From contig NC_090196.1 in the NCBI RefSeq assembly GCF_024679245.1, forward strand, positions 8,086,861-8,150,860: a stretch of DNA of 64,000 nucleotides, written 5' to 3'. This DNA comes from Pseudorasbora parva (lineage: Eukaryota; Chordata; Actinopteri; Cypriniformes; Gobionidae). The notes below the pieces were generated by a model. The model saw only the letters and a list, made by a program, of their open reading frames with translations, searched no databases and was not told where the DNA came from. Both the position numbers and the translations under genes were made by a program. This document shows positions 22,333-32,675 of this stretch, in pieces (positions within the stretch are counted from its first letter, which is position 1; every line of letters starts with the position of its first letter).

Positions 22333-23470
22333 TTTTCAAGCGAATTCAAGTGAAATATGTCCTTGTAACTGTGTTAATATACTGCAATGACTGTCTACTA
22401 GTTGGCTTAGATTTTTATTATTATTATTATAGGATATTACAGAGTGGAGAGGAAGTGTGGTGGGAGAGATAGATGGGGAAGGGATTGGGAGAGGTTTGTG
22501 TAACTTAAAATTAAGGGCTATGGGCGCCGTCTTAAAAGCCTAAACTTAAAGGAAGTGTATGTAAGTTTGTGGCCAAAACTGGTACTGCAATCACTTTAAA
22601 ATGACTATAGAGTGGTGTATCCCCTCTCCCCCTCCCCCTGACTCAAGGTTGCCATATTACCACGTTTGTGGTAACTAGAGCAGATCTAGTAACCCGGAAA
22701 CACTACTGACTTTGTGATTGGGCGATAGGTGGAGGGTGGAGCTTCAGGCCAAAACACAACATGTTAACATCAACATCAGATGAGGGCTGCAACAACAACT
22801 TTTAAATGACAATATCCTGGCCGGACTACTGTTATCAGTGATATAAGTTTTTTAAATTAATGCGATTTCTTAATGTGTAGTGACGTATCAGTGCCATTTT
22901 ATGATTAATTGAAATACATTTCTTTCATACAGTTCCTTTAACATCCAAATCAGTAAAATCATGTAACGTGACTGACGTAAAATCCAGTCTACTGTGGGAC
23001 ATGCTTTTTTAAAGAGTTTAAAGCGCATTAAACTGTGAAAGAGAGTGATTCCTACACAATTTCAGTGTGCGCACTGCGAGAAAGATAGGAACACGGAAGA
23101 GCAAAGTATTCTTGGGGTTTCAGGAATGTGCCTAAACAATCAAATATTCAGAAAAATATGTCAAAATGTTCGTATTGGCAAGTTTTTACATCTATTATAT
23201 TGTTTTAATAAGAATCAAAGCATATTTTATTCACAGAGTGAAGGCATGCAGTGTTTCAAAACTTAGGATTTAAAAACTATTTTGACAACTGATTGTTTAA
23301 TGTAATACTGTTTTTTAAATTGTGCTAATAGATAAGTCCATGGACTTGTTCCAGTCTGGATATTCTCAATAGGACATCTCAAAACTGGAAAGATCACGAT
23401 TCAGATTGTGTATTGTGATTGTTTGTTATAAGATCGTGATATGACATTTTGGAAAGATCATCCACCCCTA
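22333..23470. mobile_element. hAT-type insert with one recognisable end
   Basis: The right end CATCCACCCCTA is a hAT terminus, and GCTCCAAC flanks both sides (22325-22332 and 23471-23478). The left side starts TTTTCAAGCG and has no TAGGGGTG, so the left terminus is lost or replaced. A TTAA MITE (22550-22937) is nested inside. Confidence 0.5.
22550..22937. mobile_element. TTAA-flanked MITE, 388 bp
   Basis: TTAA at 22546-22549 and 22938-22941 flanks the inverted ends AGGAAGTGTATGTAAG and CATACAGTTCCT. Confidence 0.75.
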
Positions 23471-23530
23471 GCTCCAACCCTTATCAAACACACCTGATCA
23501 AGCTAATCAAGGTCTCCAGGATTACTAGTC

Positions 23531-24040
23531 TGTATCCGGAATCACTCCCTATACCTTTACTCTCTACGCTGATATGGTACACTATGCCCTACTCTAATAT
23601 AGTCTGCCGAATTAGTTAATTAAATCAAGTGTACAAATTTGGACACTGAAGGTGATAATACATGTAGCAACTTTTGAGCAATGTTGCCATCAATGGGCAA
23701 CCAGGTGAGACACAGGGCTATGGCCGATCTTACGTATCCAGATAGAATTCTTTTTTTCCATTCTCAATGGGAAAGTTCTCAGGCAACATCGCTAGGTAAC
23801 ATTGTGCAAACTGTTAATTCATGTAAACAAGTTGACCTATGTATCATCACCTTAAATGTACCAGAAACGCTGCAGACTTCATCATCTGGCGAGATTCAGT
23901 AAATGAATCAAATCAAAGCAATGCTCAATGTATAAGTGTACTCAACGTTATTCACTATGGTTTTGGACATCCCTACAAATTGCTCTCGCTTAAAAAAGGT
24001 GCACTATATAAGGGTATGGGGGTAGCCCTAGAAACTTCAA
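23531..24040. mobile_element. Possible hAT-type MITE
   Basis: GGAATCACTCCCTATACC on the left is roughly mirrored by TATAAGGGTATGGGGG on the right, and both sides carry a GCACTAT/ACACTATGCCC motif. Ends and TSD are not resolved. Confidence 0.35.
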
Positions 24041-24084
24041 GGCTGGTGAGCTGGAGCAGGTTGTTGAGGTAAATAATTTGTTAT

Positions 24085-24595
24085 ATTTTTATAGTGCTTT
24101 TCTCTGCACTCAAAGCTCTTTACATTGAAGGGTAATCTCCTTAACCAACACCGATGTACAGCATCCACCTGATATGACAGCAGCCATATTGTGCCTGAAC
24201 TCCCACCACACACCAGCTGACTGGTGGAGAGGGAGCAGAATGATGAAGCCAATCTGTATGTATGTGGGATGATTAGGAGACCATGATGATAGACAAAGGC
24301 CAATGGGCAAATTTTGCCAGGATGCCGGAGTTAAACCCCTACTCATTTTTAAGGACATCCTGGGACCACAGAGAGTCAGGACCTCATCTCATTCGAAGGA
24401 TGGTGCTTTATACAGTATAATGTCCCCATCACTATACTGGGGCATTAAGAATCACACAGAACACAGGGTGACGGCTCCCTAACTTCCTCACTAACACCTC
24501 TTCCAGCAGCAACCTAGTTTTCCCAAGAGTCTCCCATCCAGGTACAGACCAGACTCAACCAGTCTAGGGCTATAGGGTGATAGCACAAAACGGAT
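24085..24595 (-). repeat. 5S-rRNA-derived SINE (SINE3 type)
   Basis: On the minus strand, GTACCTGGATGGGAGACT (near 24530-24545) followed by CTGGGAAAACTAGG-like sequence corresponds to the 3' half of 5S rRNA with its internal promoter region. About 400 bp of SINE body follow, ending at TATAAAAATATAAC (about 24085). The overall order matches 5S-derived SINE3 elements of zebrafish-type genomes. The extreme 5' 5S portion is diverged or missing. Confidence 0.65.
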
Positions 24596-24867
24596 ACAGA
24601 TGAGGCACAAAACCCATAAACAGTAAGCGCGTTTCCATTACCCTTCAAAATGCGCAAATTGAAAGTGCGAATTGAAAATACGCTCAATGGAAACATGCCA
24701 AATTCGCAAAAACACCCATATTTCGCAAAAAAGTTTTTACGCTCGCATGAGGTGGTTTTTCGGGCAATTCGAAAAAGGACAATTTCGCAAAACTGCTATG
24801 GAAACAGTTTTTGCGCATTTACAGATCACTTGGCACACGTAAAATGTCACATGATCATTATTTAAAG

Positions 24868-26454
24868 ATGGCGCGCTATGTCTGGATGGAAGATGAGACG
24901 GAGTTCTTTCTAAATCTAATTAAAGATAAAGAAATTACGGCAATATTAGATTCAAAACAACAGAGGAATGCCACAATTTATAAGGACTTGGAAGGAGACA
25001 TGAAAGACAGGGGCTTTGACAAGCCGTGGCAAATTTTACGGTCCAAGTGGAAAGCTCTGAAACAGAAATATCTTTCTGAGAAGAGAAATCTTTGCAAAAG
25101 TGGGGCTGGTGGGAAAAGTAAAGTTAAATTTAAGTATTTTGACTTAATGGACGAAATACTTGGCCAGAGACCTATTGTGTCGTCGATGAACAGCGTTCTA
25201 AACAGCATAGGTAAGGCAAACATCCCCACCCCTACTTTTTTTTTTTTTTTGCCATTCTGATATAACATGTATTAGCCTAGTGTATTTTACTTTTAAAAGA
25301 TGAGTTGATTTCGGACTTTAAGTAACTTTTATTGTTCCAATCGTAATTCATAAATGTTATTGCCTATGTTAATTTATTAAACCTGTACATAATTTTGATT
25401 ATAATCTTGTAAATAATCGATTCTTTCTTCTAACATGTAAACAAATTAACATTAGATGACGAAAATGAAGATTCAGAGATGGCTACCTGTTCCAAGGATC
25501 CATCGTCGGATTCACCTTGTAAGTCACCATTTTTCATTCATGTATAGCTACACGATGGACACGCGCATATGTATAGGCCGATGTATCTAAAATACTCATC
25601 AAAACACGTATGCAAACTAAATATGTATTAAACTGTATGTAGTTTTTATGCGTTTTAATGTAGTATATCATATATAAGGTTTTTATGGGTCATATAGGCT
25701 TTGCAATATTTTCACAGACCTCTTTTAACATGAGAAAAATATGAATTACACATTATATACGTTAAAAAATAACTATCATTCAAAAGGGAAAAGACATGAT
25801 GATCATGTAGATATTTCATAATGTGTCGATAATTTACAGACTGTTGAAATTTAGTATAAACATTAAAGTATAAACACTAAAATATATATAAAAAAAATAA
25901 AAAATGTTTAAGAAATCACTTTGTGTCCTAATAAGATTTTCTGATGTTGTTTTTTGGGGTTAACAGCAGCATCCTTAAATGATGGGCCCATGACCCCAGA
26001 TGAAGAACGCCCTGATACTCCAAATGTTCCAGAGGAAACGGAGAGTGAATCATCTACACCTTCAGCTCAGGAGAACTGGAGGCACCCAAGAAGGCGAAGA
26101 TCATCTCTCCAGATGAATATATTTAAGGAGCAGATGCGGCAGGAGCAAGCCTTCCTCAGCACAATCACTGAGGTGCTTAACCGCGCTGTCCAGTGTTTTG
26201 AGAGGGCAACAGAGGCAGCTGAGCGCCATGCGCGTGCACTTGAGGCTATAGCGGGAGCTCAGCACCCATTCGCCCACCAGCAACCCCCTTACCTTCTACA
26301 ACATCCCCCTACATACCGGCAACAGCAACCTCCATACTACCATCGCCCACAACAACCTCCTCCCAGCTCCCAACCTCAGTCACCTTGGCACCACATCCAA
26401 AATCAGTCATCTGCCTCTTCCCCTGGCCACTCTCCATCATATGAGAATTTGTAG
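24868..26454 (+). CDS. Harbinger-encoded Myb/SANT-like DNA-binding protein (3 exons)
   Basis: I join exons 24868-25210, 25456-25518 and 25967-26454 across GT-AG introns with compatible phases (1 and 1), giving 297 residues. The start MARYVWMEDE is chosen because the SANT/trihelix-like domain begins right after it. W6, W54 and W61 and the basic helix RSKWKALKQKY lie within residues 5-97. Exon 2 is a short acidic/serine link (DDENEDSEMATCSKDPSSD). The C-terminal part has a basic HPRRRR nuclear-localisation-like cluster, a helical region rich in Glu and Ala, and a Pro/Gln-rich tail. In studied Harbinger elements the equivalent protein binds the subterminal DNA and imports the transposase into the nucleus; that role is inferred here. 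No stop or frameshift is seen. An AATAAA occurs at about 26852. Exon borders are predictions. Confidence 0.85.
25211..25966 (+). other. Two introns of the Myb-like gene
   Basis: Intron 1 (25211-25455) begins GTAAGG and ends CATTAG. Intron 2 (25519-25966) begins GTAAGT and ends TTAACAG. Both are AT-rich and contain no recognised repeat. Confidence 0.7.
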
Positions 26455-26495
26455 GCCATTTATTACATGCACAAATCACAAGAAATATGCCTTTG

Positions 26496-26500
<5 letters not shown>

Positions 26501-26554
<54 letters not shown>
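26501..26554 (+). repeat. (AC)n microsatellite in the 3' region of the Myb-like gene
   Basis: 27 AC units, 46 bp after the stop codon. Confidence 0.95.
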
Positions 26555-26557
<3 letters not shown>

Positions 26558-26965
26558 ATTCCATTCACCAATAGTTATGAGTAATGACAAGTTACTGGTG
26601 ATTTTTGTTTAATTACTCATTTTTATTTATTTACGTATGTTATTCTGAGTGTTGTTAACATGCTTGGAGCAAACAGCAATTTTATAGATGCCATGTGTCA
26701 TTGTTTTATGTTAATTTAAAGCCATGGCATGTTCTAGTATGATACAGAAATGGAACATCTGTACTGTTTTTTTTTTCTTCATTTGACACAGTGGCAGCAG
26801 ACTTAATGCCATTTTTTTTTTTTTCTAATTAAAAATAACTGACAATTGGTAAATAAAAGAATTATTTCAAAGAACATAAATGGCTTACTGTATTCTTCAA
26901 ATTGCAATAACAGAAATAAAGATAAAGACAGTTGTTCTTAAGCATGTTTTACTCAGGTTGGTAAC

Positions 26966-28902
26966 CTAATGAGACCTGAGCAGGTGATTCACCAGAGCCT
27001 GCCTGATTTGTAGAGCCGGAGCATCAGGTTCATCCCGGGTGTGTCCCTGAGGCTGTTGAGCAGCTGGATGGAATGCTGCAGGTGGTAGCTGCTGTTTTTC
27101 CCCCTCACATATATTATGGAGAATGCAGCATGCAGCCACTACTGTAGGCATGAAATCATGGTCTATGTCACACATTTTGGCCAGGACACGCCATCTGGTT
27201 TTTAGGTGTCCAAATGTATGTTCCACCTTCACACGAATAGTGCTGAGCTGCTCATTGAATAATGTTTGTGCTTCTGTCAAATTTGGACCTGAGAAGCCCT
27301 TCATGACCCAGGGTAGTAGCGGATACGCAGGGTCACCAGCTAGGAGTAAAGGCACTTGGATTCCTTCAATTTCCAAGCTTGCTTGGGGCTGTTTTGCTGG
27401 ATATCTGAAAAGGGCACACATACATATGCTGTAACCTGGTATTGTCTATTGTGGAGGAGTGGGGTATATTGACTGGACAGCACAGTGCACCTACAGGCTA
27501 CCGGTTAAACGGTCTATTATTTATATATTTATATATACAGTGTCAGTCAAATTTTTGGGACTGTAAGATTTTTGGAATGTTTTAGAAGAAACCACTTATG
27601 CTCACCAAGGCTGTATTTATTTAATTTTATTGTTAAAAAAAATAATATTGTGAAATATTACAAATGTAAAATAACTTTTCTATTTGAATATATATTTTAA
27701 AATGCTATTTATTTCTTAGTTGGCAATTCATCATTACTCCAGTGTTTTGTCACATGATCCTTTACAAAATCTGATTTGATGCTCGAGAAACATGTAGCTG
27801 TGTAAAACATTTTTTTTTTGAGGATTCTTTGATAAATATAAAATTCAAAAGAACAGTATTTGAGAAAAACAAAGCTTTTGCATTACCGTTTAAAAGTTTT
27901 GGGTCAGCAAGAATGCATAAAATTGATCAAGTGATAGTAAACACATTTATAATGTTGCAACATTTTTGCATATTTATATATTAATGTTTATTGGCCATCA
28001 AATCATAATATTTGAATTTTTCTGAATGAGACTAATGAGTAATGAATAAGAAAAATGATCAAATAAATGAAGCCTTGGTGAGCAGAAGATACTTCTTTTA
28101 GAAACAGAGAATCTTACTGTCCAAAACATTTCACCAGTAGTGTGTATGTGTATATAGCTGAAATGTGGTGTATAAACTTGCTCAAATACCTGAAAAGATT
28201 GGATGTGGCAAAGACTGCGGCATCATGTGAGCTGCCAGGTGACCCAACACAGATGTCTCTAATCATTAGCTGGTCATCTACAACAGCTTGTAGAACAATG
28301 GATGTCCAACCTTTTCTATTCACATAATCCCTATACCCATCACTCGGGGCACGAATGGGGATATGAGTCCCATCAATTGCACCATAGACTTGAGGAATTT
28401 TGTGTGCCTCATAATTGCGTTGTGCAATCTGTTGTGCCTCCTGCACATTTGGCAAAGCAATGTACTGCTTCATAAGTTTTGTGCATATAGCCTGGCATAC
28501 ACCATACACACACCTGTGGACAGTCGTTTTGCTAACCCCAAACGTCTCAGCCACTACCCTGTACTCTGCACAGGTAGCCAGTTTATAAACAGCTATTGCT
28601 ATGCGTTTATTTGTAGAAACTGGCTGTCTTGGGCATGATGCAGCAGGTGCTACAAGAGGCCCTATATCATCGCACAACTCAAAAAAAACGGTGCTGTTCA
28701 TTCTGAAATTCTGAATCCACAGTTCCTCTGTGAAATCGCGGACTATAACTTCCCAGAACAAACGCATACGTGGACGCTCCCAAGTATAGGGGGCTTCCCT
28801 TGCCATTAATGCTTGTAAAACGCGCATACGTCTCCTTCGAAAATAAACAATGGGTAGTCCGGTGGCTGCGATATACGTAACCGTGCCAATGTCTGTCGCC
28901 AT
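26966..28902 (-). CDS. Harbinger DDE transposase (HARBI1-like), 2 exons, intact
   Basis: Exons 28902-28190 and 27404-26966 on the minus strand join in phase 2 (donor CAG/GTATTT, acceptor CCCTTTTCAG) to give 383 residues, slightly longer than vertebrate HARBI1 (about 350). Start MATDIGTVTY is preferred over an upstream in-frame Met at 28956 because family homology seems to begin near RRRRMRVLQ. A helix-turn-helix-like stretch (residues 99-140, TFGVSKTTVHR) precedes the catalytic core. The visible triad is D177 (GAIDGTH), D262 (LAGDPAYPL) and E299 (VKVEHTFGHLK), with the W-R-V and CCILHN motifs characteristic of the family. The enzyme would cut and paste the element using the flanking inverted repeats. 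It is convergent with the Myb-like gene. No disabling change is seen. Activity is inferred, not shown. Confidence 0.88.
27538..28137. mobile_element. 600-bp MITE in the transposase intron
   Basis: The ends CAGTGTCAGTCAAATTTTTG and ACAGTAAGATTCTC-type inverse (right side TACTGTCCAAAACATTTCACC) are inverted. Both sides carry GCTCACCAAGGCT or its inverse. TA dinucleotides flank at 27536-27537 and 28138-28139. It makes up most of the 785-bp intron between the two transposase exons. Confidence 0.65.
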
Positions 28903-29369
28903 GATTTTTTTAAATGGACTTATCGCATTGTAACAATTGTCATGCCAATAAAGCACATTTGAATTATCGCGAGAGGACGAGTTTTAGTCGCTTAAACAAC
29001 GGTTAATGGAAACACCGTCATTTCGCAATAGTTTTTTATCGACATTTAGAAAATATCGCAAAAGTTTTGCGCAATTCTGTAATGGAAACGCAGCTAGTGT
29101 TGCCACAGTTACTTTGGAAAAAGTAATCTGAAGACTGATTATTGATTACTCCTTTAAAAACTAACTTAGTTACTTTACAGATTACTTTATTTGAAAAGTA
29201 ACTAAGTAATATTACAAGTTACTTTATTAGTTACATTCAGCAGTTGACATCAACACCACTGCCGCCTCAACATAGAAATGACAACCGTTTTTGCCAACAC
29301 TCACTTTATTGGAAGTGTATTTTTAACAGTAACATCAACAATGTATCTCCTGATTAAGTTGAATTAAAA

Positions 29370-29400
<31 letters not shown>

Positions 29401-30453
29401 CATAAAGTTTTGGAACACCCTGCTATTTTGCAAGTTCCCACTTAGAAATCATGGAGGGGTCTGAAAATGTCACCATAGGGGCATGTCCACTGTGAGAGAC
29501 ATAATCTGAAGAAGAAAAAAAAATCCAGAAATCACAATGTATGATTTTTTATTCATACATTTTTCTATTTATTTGAATGAAACAGCTGCAAATAAGTATT
29601 TGAACACCTGTCTATCAGCTAGAATTCTGACACTGAAAGACCTGTTAGTCTGCCTTTAAAATGTCCACCTCCACTCCATTTATTATCCTAAATTAGATGC
29701 ACCTGTTTGAGGTTGTTAGCTGCATAAATACACCTGTCCATCCCATACAATCAGTAAGAATCCAACTACTAACATGGACAACACCAAAGAGCTGTCCAAA
29801 CGACCTCCACAAGGCTGGAAAGGGATATGGGGAAATTGCCAAGGAGCTTGGTGAAAAAAGATCCACTGTTGGAGCAATCATTAGAAAATGGAAGAAGCTA
29901 AACATGACTGTCAATCCTTGACTGGGGCTCCATGCAAGATCTCACCTCGTGGGGTCTCAATGATCCTAAGGAAGGTGAGAAATCAGCCCATAACTACACG
30001 GGAGGAGCTGGTCAATGACCTGAAAAGAGCTGGGACTACCGTTTCCAAGGTGACTGTGGGTAATATACTAAGACGTCATGGTTTGAAATCATGCATGGCA
30101 CGGAAGGTTCCCCTGCTTAAACCAGCACATATCTAGGCCCGTCTATTACCATTTGGATGATCCAGAGGGGTCATTGGAGAAAGTCAAGTGGTCAGATGAG
30201 ACCAAAATACTTTTTGGTCATAATTCCACTAAACGTGTTTGGAGGAAGAAGAATGATGAGTACCATCCCAAGAACACCATCCCTACTGTGAAGCATGGGG
30301 GTGGTAGCATCATGCTTTGGGGGTGTTTTTCTGCACATGGGGCAGGGCGCCTGCACTGTATTAAGGAGAGGATGACCAGGGCCATGTAGTGCGAGAGTTT
30401 GGGGTACAACCTCAGTTAGAGCATTGAAGATGGGTCGAGGCTGGGTCTTCCAT
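29401..30453 (+). mobile_element. Tc1-like element, right end lost
   Basis: The left end follows a TA repeat tract (about 29378-29400) with CATAAAGTTTTGGAACACC. The middle carries a Tc1 transposase relic. The homology stops at about 30453 (GCTGGGTCTTCCATC), without the right inverted repeat. It lies inside the hAT element (24621-30658). Confidence 0.75.
29774..30389 (+). pseudogene. Tc1 transposase relic
   Basis: In shifting frames the sequence shows an HTH region ([20 protein letters not shown], then [16 protein letters not shown]), a second DNA-binding segment ([26 protein letters not shown]) and the start of the catalytic domain ([20 protein letters not shown], then [20 protein letters not shown]). 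The first Asp (WSDE) is present. Frame changes near 29920 and 30136, and loss of everything after 30453, remove the second Asp and the Glu. The normal protein is about 340 residues. This copy is not functional but the domain order is clear. Confidence 0.8.
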
Positions 30454-30531
30454 CATTTTTTATTATTATTTACTTTTTTACTAAGGAAAATGACTAAAAT
30501 AGTAACTGACAATGACTTGGATAAATTACTT

Positions 30532-30574
30532 TGGGATGGTACTCATCATTCTTCTTCCTCCAAACACGTTTAGT
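30532..30574 (-). repeat. 43-bp perfect inverted copy of 30228-30270
   Basis: TGGGATGGTACTCATCATTC... at 30532 is the exact reverse complement of the Tc1 segment ending ATGATGAGTACCATCCCA at 30270. It lies in hAT sequence beyond the Tc1 break, embedded between AAATTACTT and CTGATTACTGG. Confidence 0.9.
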
Positions 30575-30666
30575 CTGATTACTGGTTTGGAAATAGTAAC
30601 GCATCAGATTACTCGTTACTGAAAAAAGTATTATGGTAACGCGTTACTGGCATCACTGCCCATAAA

Positions 30667-30979
30667 CCCTAAGCATAATCTCTATAGGACAGTAGCTCTC
30701 CAGGAGCAGGATTGAACACCCCTGGTTTAGAGCTAGTTAATGTTGGCAGTTCAGATAATTTAGTTTTAGAAGGGTTTAATGAGAAAACAACAATGAATCC
30801 CTCTGACTTTTCAAGCTTACCCAACACAAGAAGAGAAACTAATTGGGGCAAGCGGGACAAATTCTGACGTGATAAATGCGAGTGCATCCTCTTCCACATC
30901 ATCTCGAATAAACTCATCAAGTTTAGTAACTTGATGTGTTTGCGCTCTGTACATGTCTCACGGAGGAGGTGCAGAAGTA
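30667..30979. other. Short repeat fragment, otherwise unrecognised
   Basis: 30687-30720 is the inverse of the repeat start at 22281. The remaining bases show nothing recognisable. Confidence 0.45.
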
Positions 30980-31773
30980 AAAAGGAGATAAAAAGGAAAA
31001 AAGGAGCAACGACAGTGAAGGACGAGAGAGGACCAGGCTTGGACTACTTTACGTTGGATTTTGTTTATATGTGCGCGGTAGTCATCCATGAGGGGCTGCC
31101 AGTTTTACTTTCACTTTGTGCTTATTTGTAATTAAAGTGTTTGAACGGTTCCAGACCTTCTTTTTCCCACAACAACCTACCCCATTCCATTGGTGCTGAA
31201 ACCTGGGAGGAAGGAGGGACACTCTGTCAGAGAGCCCTCGCTGATGAGGGGGGTCGTGATGCTGGAGCAGGAGGCAGGAGGTTGGTGGTGCTGAAGCCAG
31301 TGAAGACCAGGTGGGACGAACGCTCACTGCCGTGCTCCTGGATTGAGGAGGGGTGGCTGCCATCCGAGAGGGAGCAGAGGAGTTGCCGCCGTGGGCCGGA
31401 GCCTGCTGCTGTCTGCCATGATGAGGAAGGAGCAGGGAGCAGGGAAAGGGGGGACACATTACCGTCTGCGCTCAACCAGAGGAGCCATCGTCGTATGCCA
31501 GGGGGCGAAGGAGGATCGAGCTGTCCACCTAGAAGTGTCCAGATGGATAATGAGCGTTACCTTTGTGCTGAAACCTTCCCTTATCTCTCATATAGGAGCT
31601 TCGGAAGCATAAAAGGAAGAGCGACGAAAGTGAGGGAACAAGAGTGCTTGCGATGTGTACGCAGCTGTCATCCGTGAGGGGCTTTCGGTTTTATGAAAGA
31701 TTTGTGTTTATTTGTAATTAAAGTGTTTAAACTTTCGCCAGTTCATGCCTCCTCCTTCCAACAACTGTTGCAC
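30980..31773 (+). mobile_element. LTR retroelement relic with tRNA-Phe primer-binding site
   Basis: The left LTR part (about 30980-31189; GAGGGGCTGCC, AATTAAAGTG) is followed by TGGTGCTGAAACCTGGGA (31191-31208), a degenerate primer-binding site complementary to tRNA-Phe. About 390 bp of GC-rich leader-like sequence follows, and then a second LTR part (about 31600-31773; CATAAAAGG, GAGGGGCTTTCGG, AATTAAAGTG). The internal coding genes are deleted; I recognise no gag, pol or env. The family is the same as at 15735-16057. Boundaries are approximate. Confidence 0.65.
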
Positions 31774-31774
31774 A

Positions 31775-32671
31775 GACCATCAACAATTATCTGCAAAATG
31801 CCCCTTTGCTTGTTGGATCTGTGTGTAGTTTTTTTATCGCATCATTCCTATTTAGTAAACGATGTTGGAAAACAGATGTCGTTTTGTTTCTTAGCAATTT
31901 GAAACCCTCCATGGATGGAAGTGGACAGAATCGCTGTTGTAATGATTACTGTGCTTTTTAACGTTGACCCTGTCTGATCTGCACACTGTTAAACCAAAGT
32001 GTATTGTTAGAGATCAGGCACCAAGTTAAGCTTACTTAACCTTGAGTCATGGATTTTACACCATGGATACGTTCATCCCTGCTTACAATAAGAGCACTAT
32101 TTTTAACTCCCAGTTTCCGTCTTTTGCAACAATAGAGCTTAAGAGTTCTGTCAACTATAGAACCTTCGTGAGCTCTCCTCATACTTGATACAAAATTATG
32201 AAGAACATCATCATGACTCTAAAATCATTGTAATCAGTGAGAGGGAGACAATGGCGTTTTCCAAGCAATTCAGCAATCAAATGCTAATTGCCGGTGGCAG
32301 ATCCAGTAATCGGAAAAGGGGACAGACGTCTCTGCAATTGTGAATCATGTCTCTTTACTGAGAAACATCTTTCTTCACCTGTTCCTTTTTTTGTTATTCT
32401 TTTGCAAAACAAGTTCAGGAATTGTGCAAATTATACAATTATCTATTTAGGATCTCTTTTTTTTGACATAATTTCTTCATTTTGATTGAATTCAATTATG
32501 ATCAAAGTTTAGCAAGCTGTACGCAATTAGGATATTTTGAAAGGTGGCAGGTCAGAATTTCAGTTGCTATTAACATCTGCATCATTAGCAATGATTATCA
32601 GGGCGTTGTTTTTATAGCTTCAGCTGCTGATGTATGCTAACATAATATTTTAATATGAGCAAAAATGTACT
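31775..32671. other. No gene recognised
   Basis: Unique-looking AT-rich sequence. Confidence 0.4.
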
Positions 32672-32675
32672 TTAA

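Larger units (their letters stand above)
22277..23530 (+). repeat. Dispersed repeat split by a hAT fragment
   Basis: CAGGTGTCCAATCCTGTTCC...TTTAGCTCCAAC (22281-22332) continues as GCTCCAACCCTTATCAAACA from 23471. A fragment of the same family is inverted at 30687-30720. Confidence 0.6.
24627..29094 (+). mobile_element. Autonomous PIF/Harbinger transposon, apparently complete
   Basis: The left end GCGCGTTTCCATTACCC and right end GTAATGGAAACGCAGC form the terminal inverted repeats. The 3-bp flanks are TAA (24624-24626) and TAG (29095-29097), an imperfect match to the TWA target typical of this superfamily. The 4468-bp element carries two convergent genes, a Myb/SANT-like protein on plus and a DDE transposase on minus, both without internal stops. 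Copies of TGGAAAC (24684, 24800, about 29004 and 29084) and TTTCGCAAAA/TTGCGCA words cluster at both ends. Confidence 0.85.
24621..30658. mobile_element. hAT element hosting Harbinger and Tc1 inserts
   Basis: Perfect 8-bp duplications CCCATAAA (24613-24620 and 30659-30666) bound CAG...(Harbinger)...TGTTGCCACAGTTAC on the left and TTACTGGCATCACTG on the right. Right-end TIR CAGTGATGCCAGTAAC (inverse) resembles the left CAG+TGTTGCCACAGTTAC once the Harbinger is removed. Subterminal GTTACTTT/AAAGTAAC motifs are abundant at 29110-29230 and 30590-30650. It encodes no transposase itself. Confidence 0.75.

Noticed and set aside
24530..24565. 5S rRNA gene on the minus strand
   Set aside because: Only part of the 5S sequence is present and it continues into SINE body, so it is a 5S-derived SINE.
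31141..31677. 178-residue open frame as gag
   Set aside because: It starts in the LTR, crosses the primer-binding site and ends in the second LTR, and has no capsid or zinc-knuckle motif.
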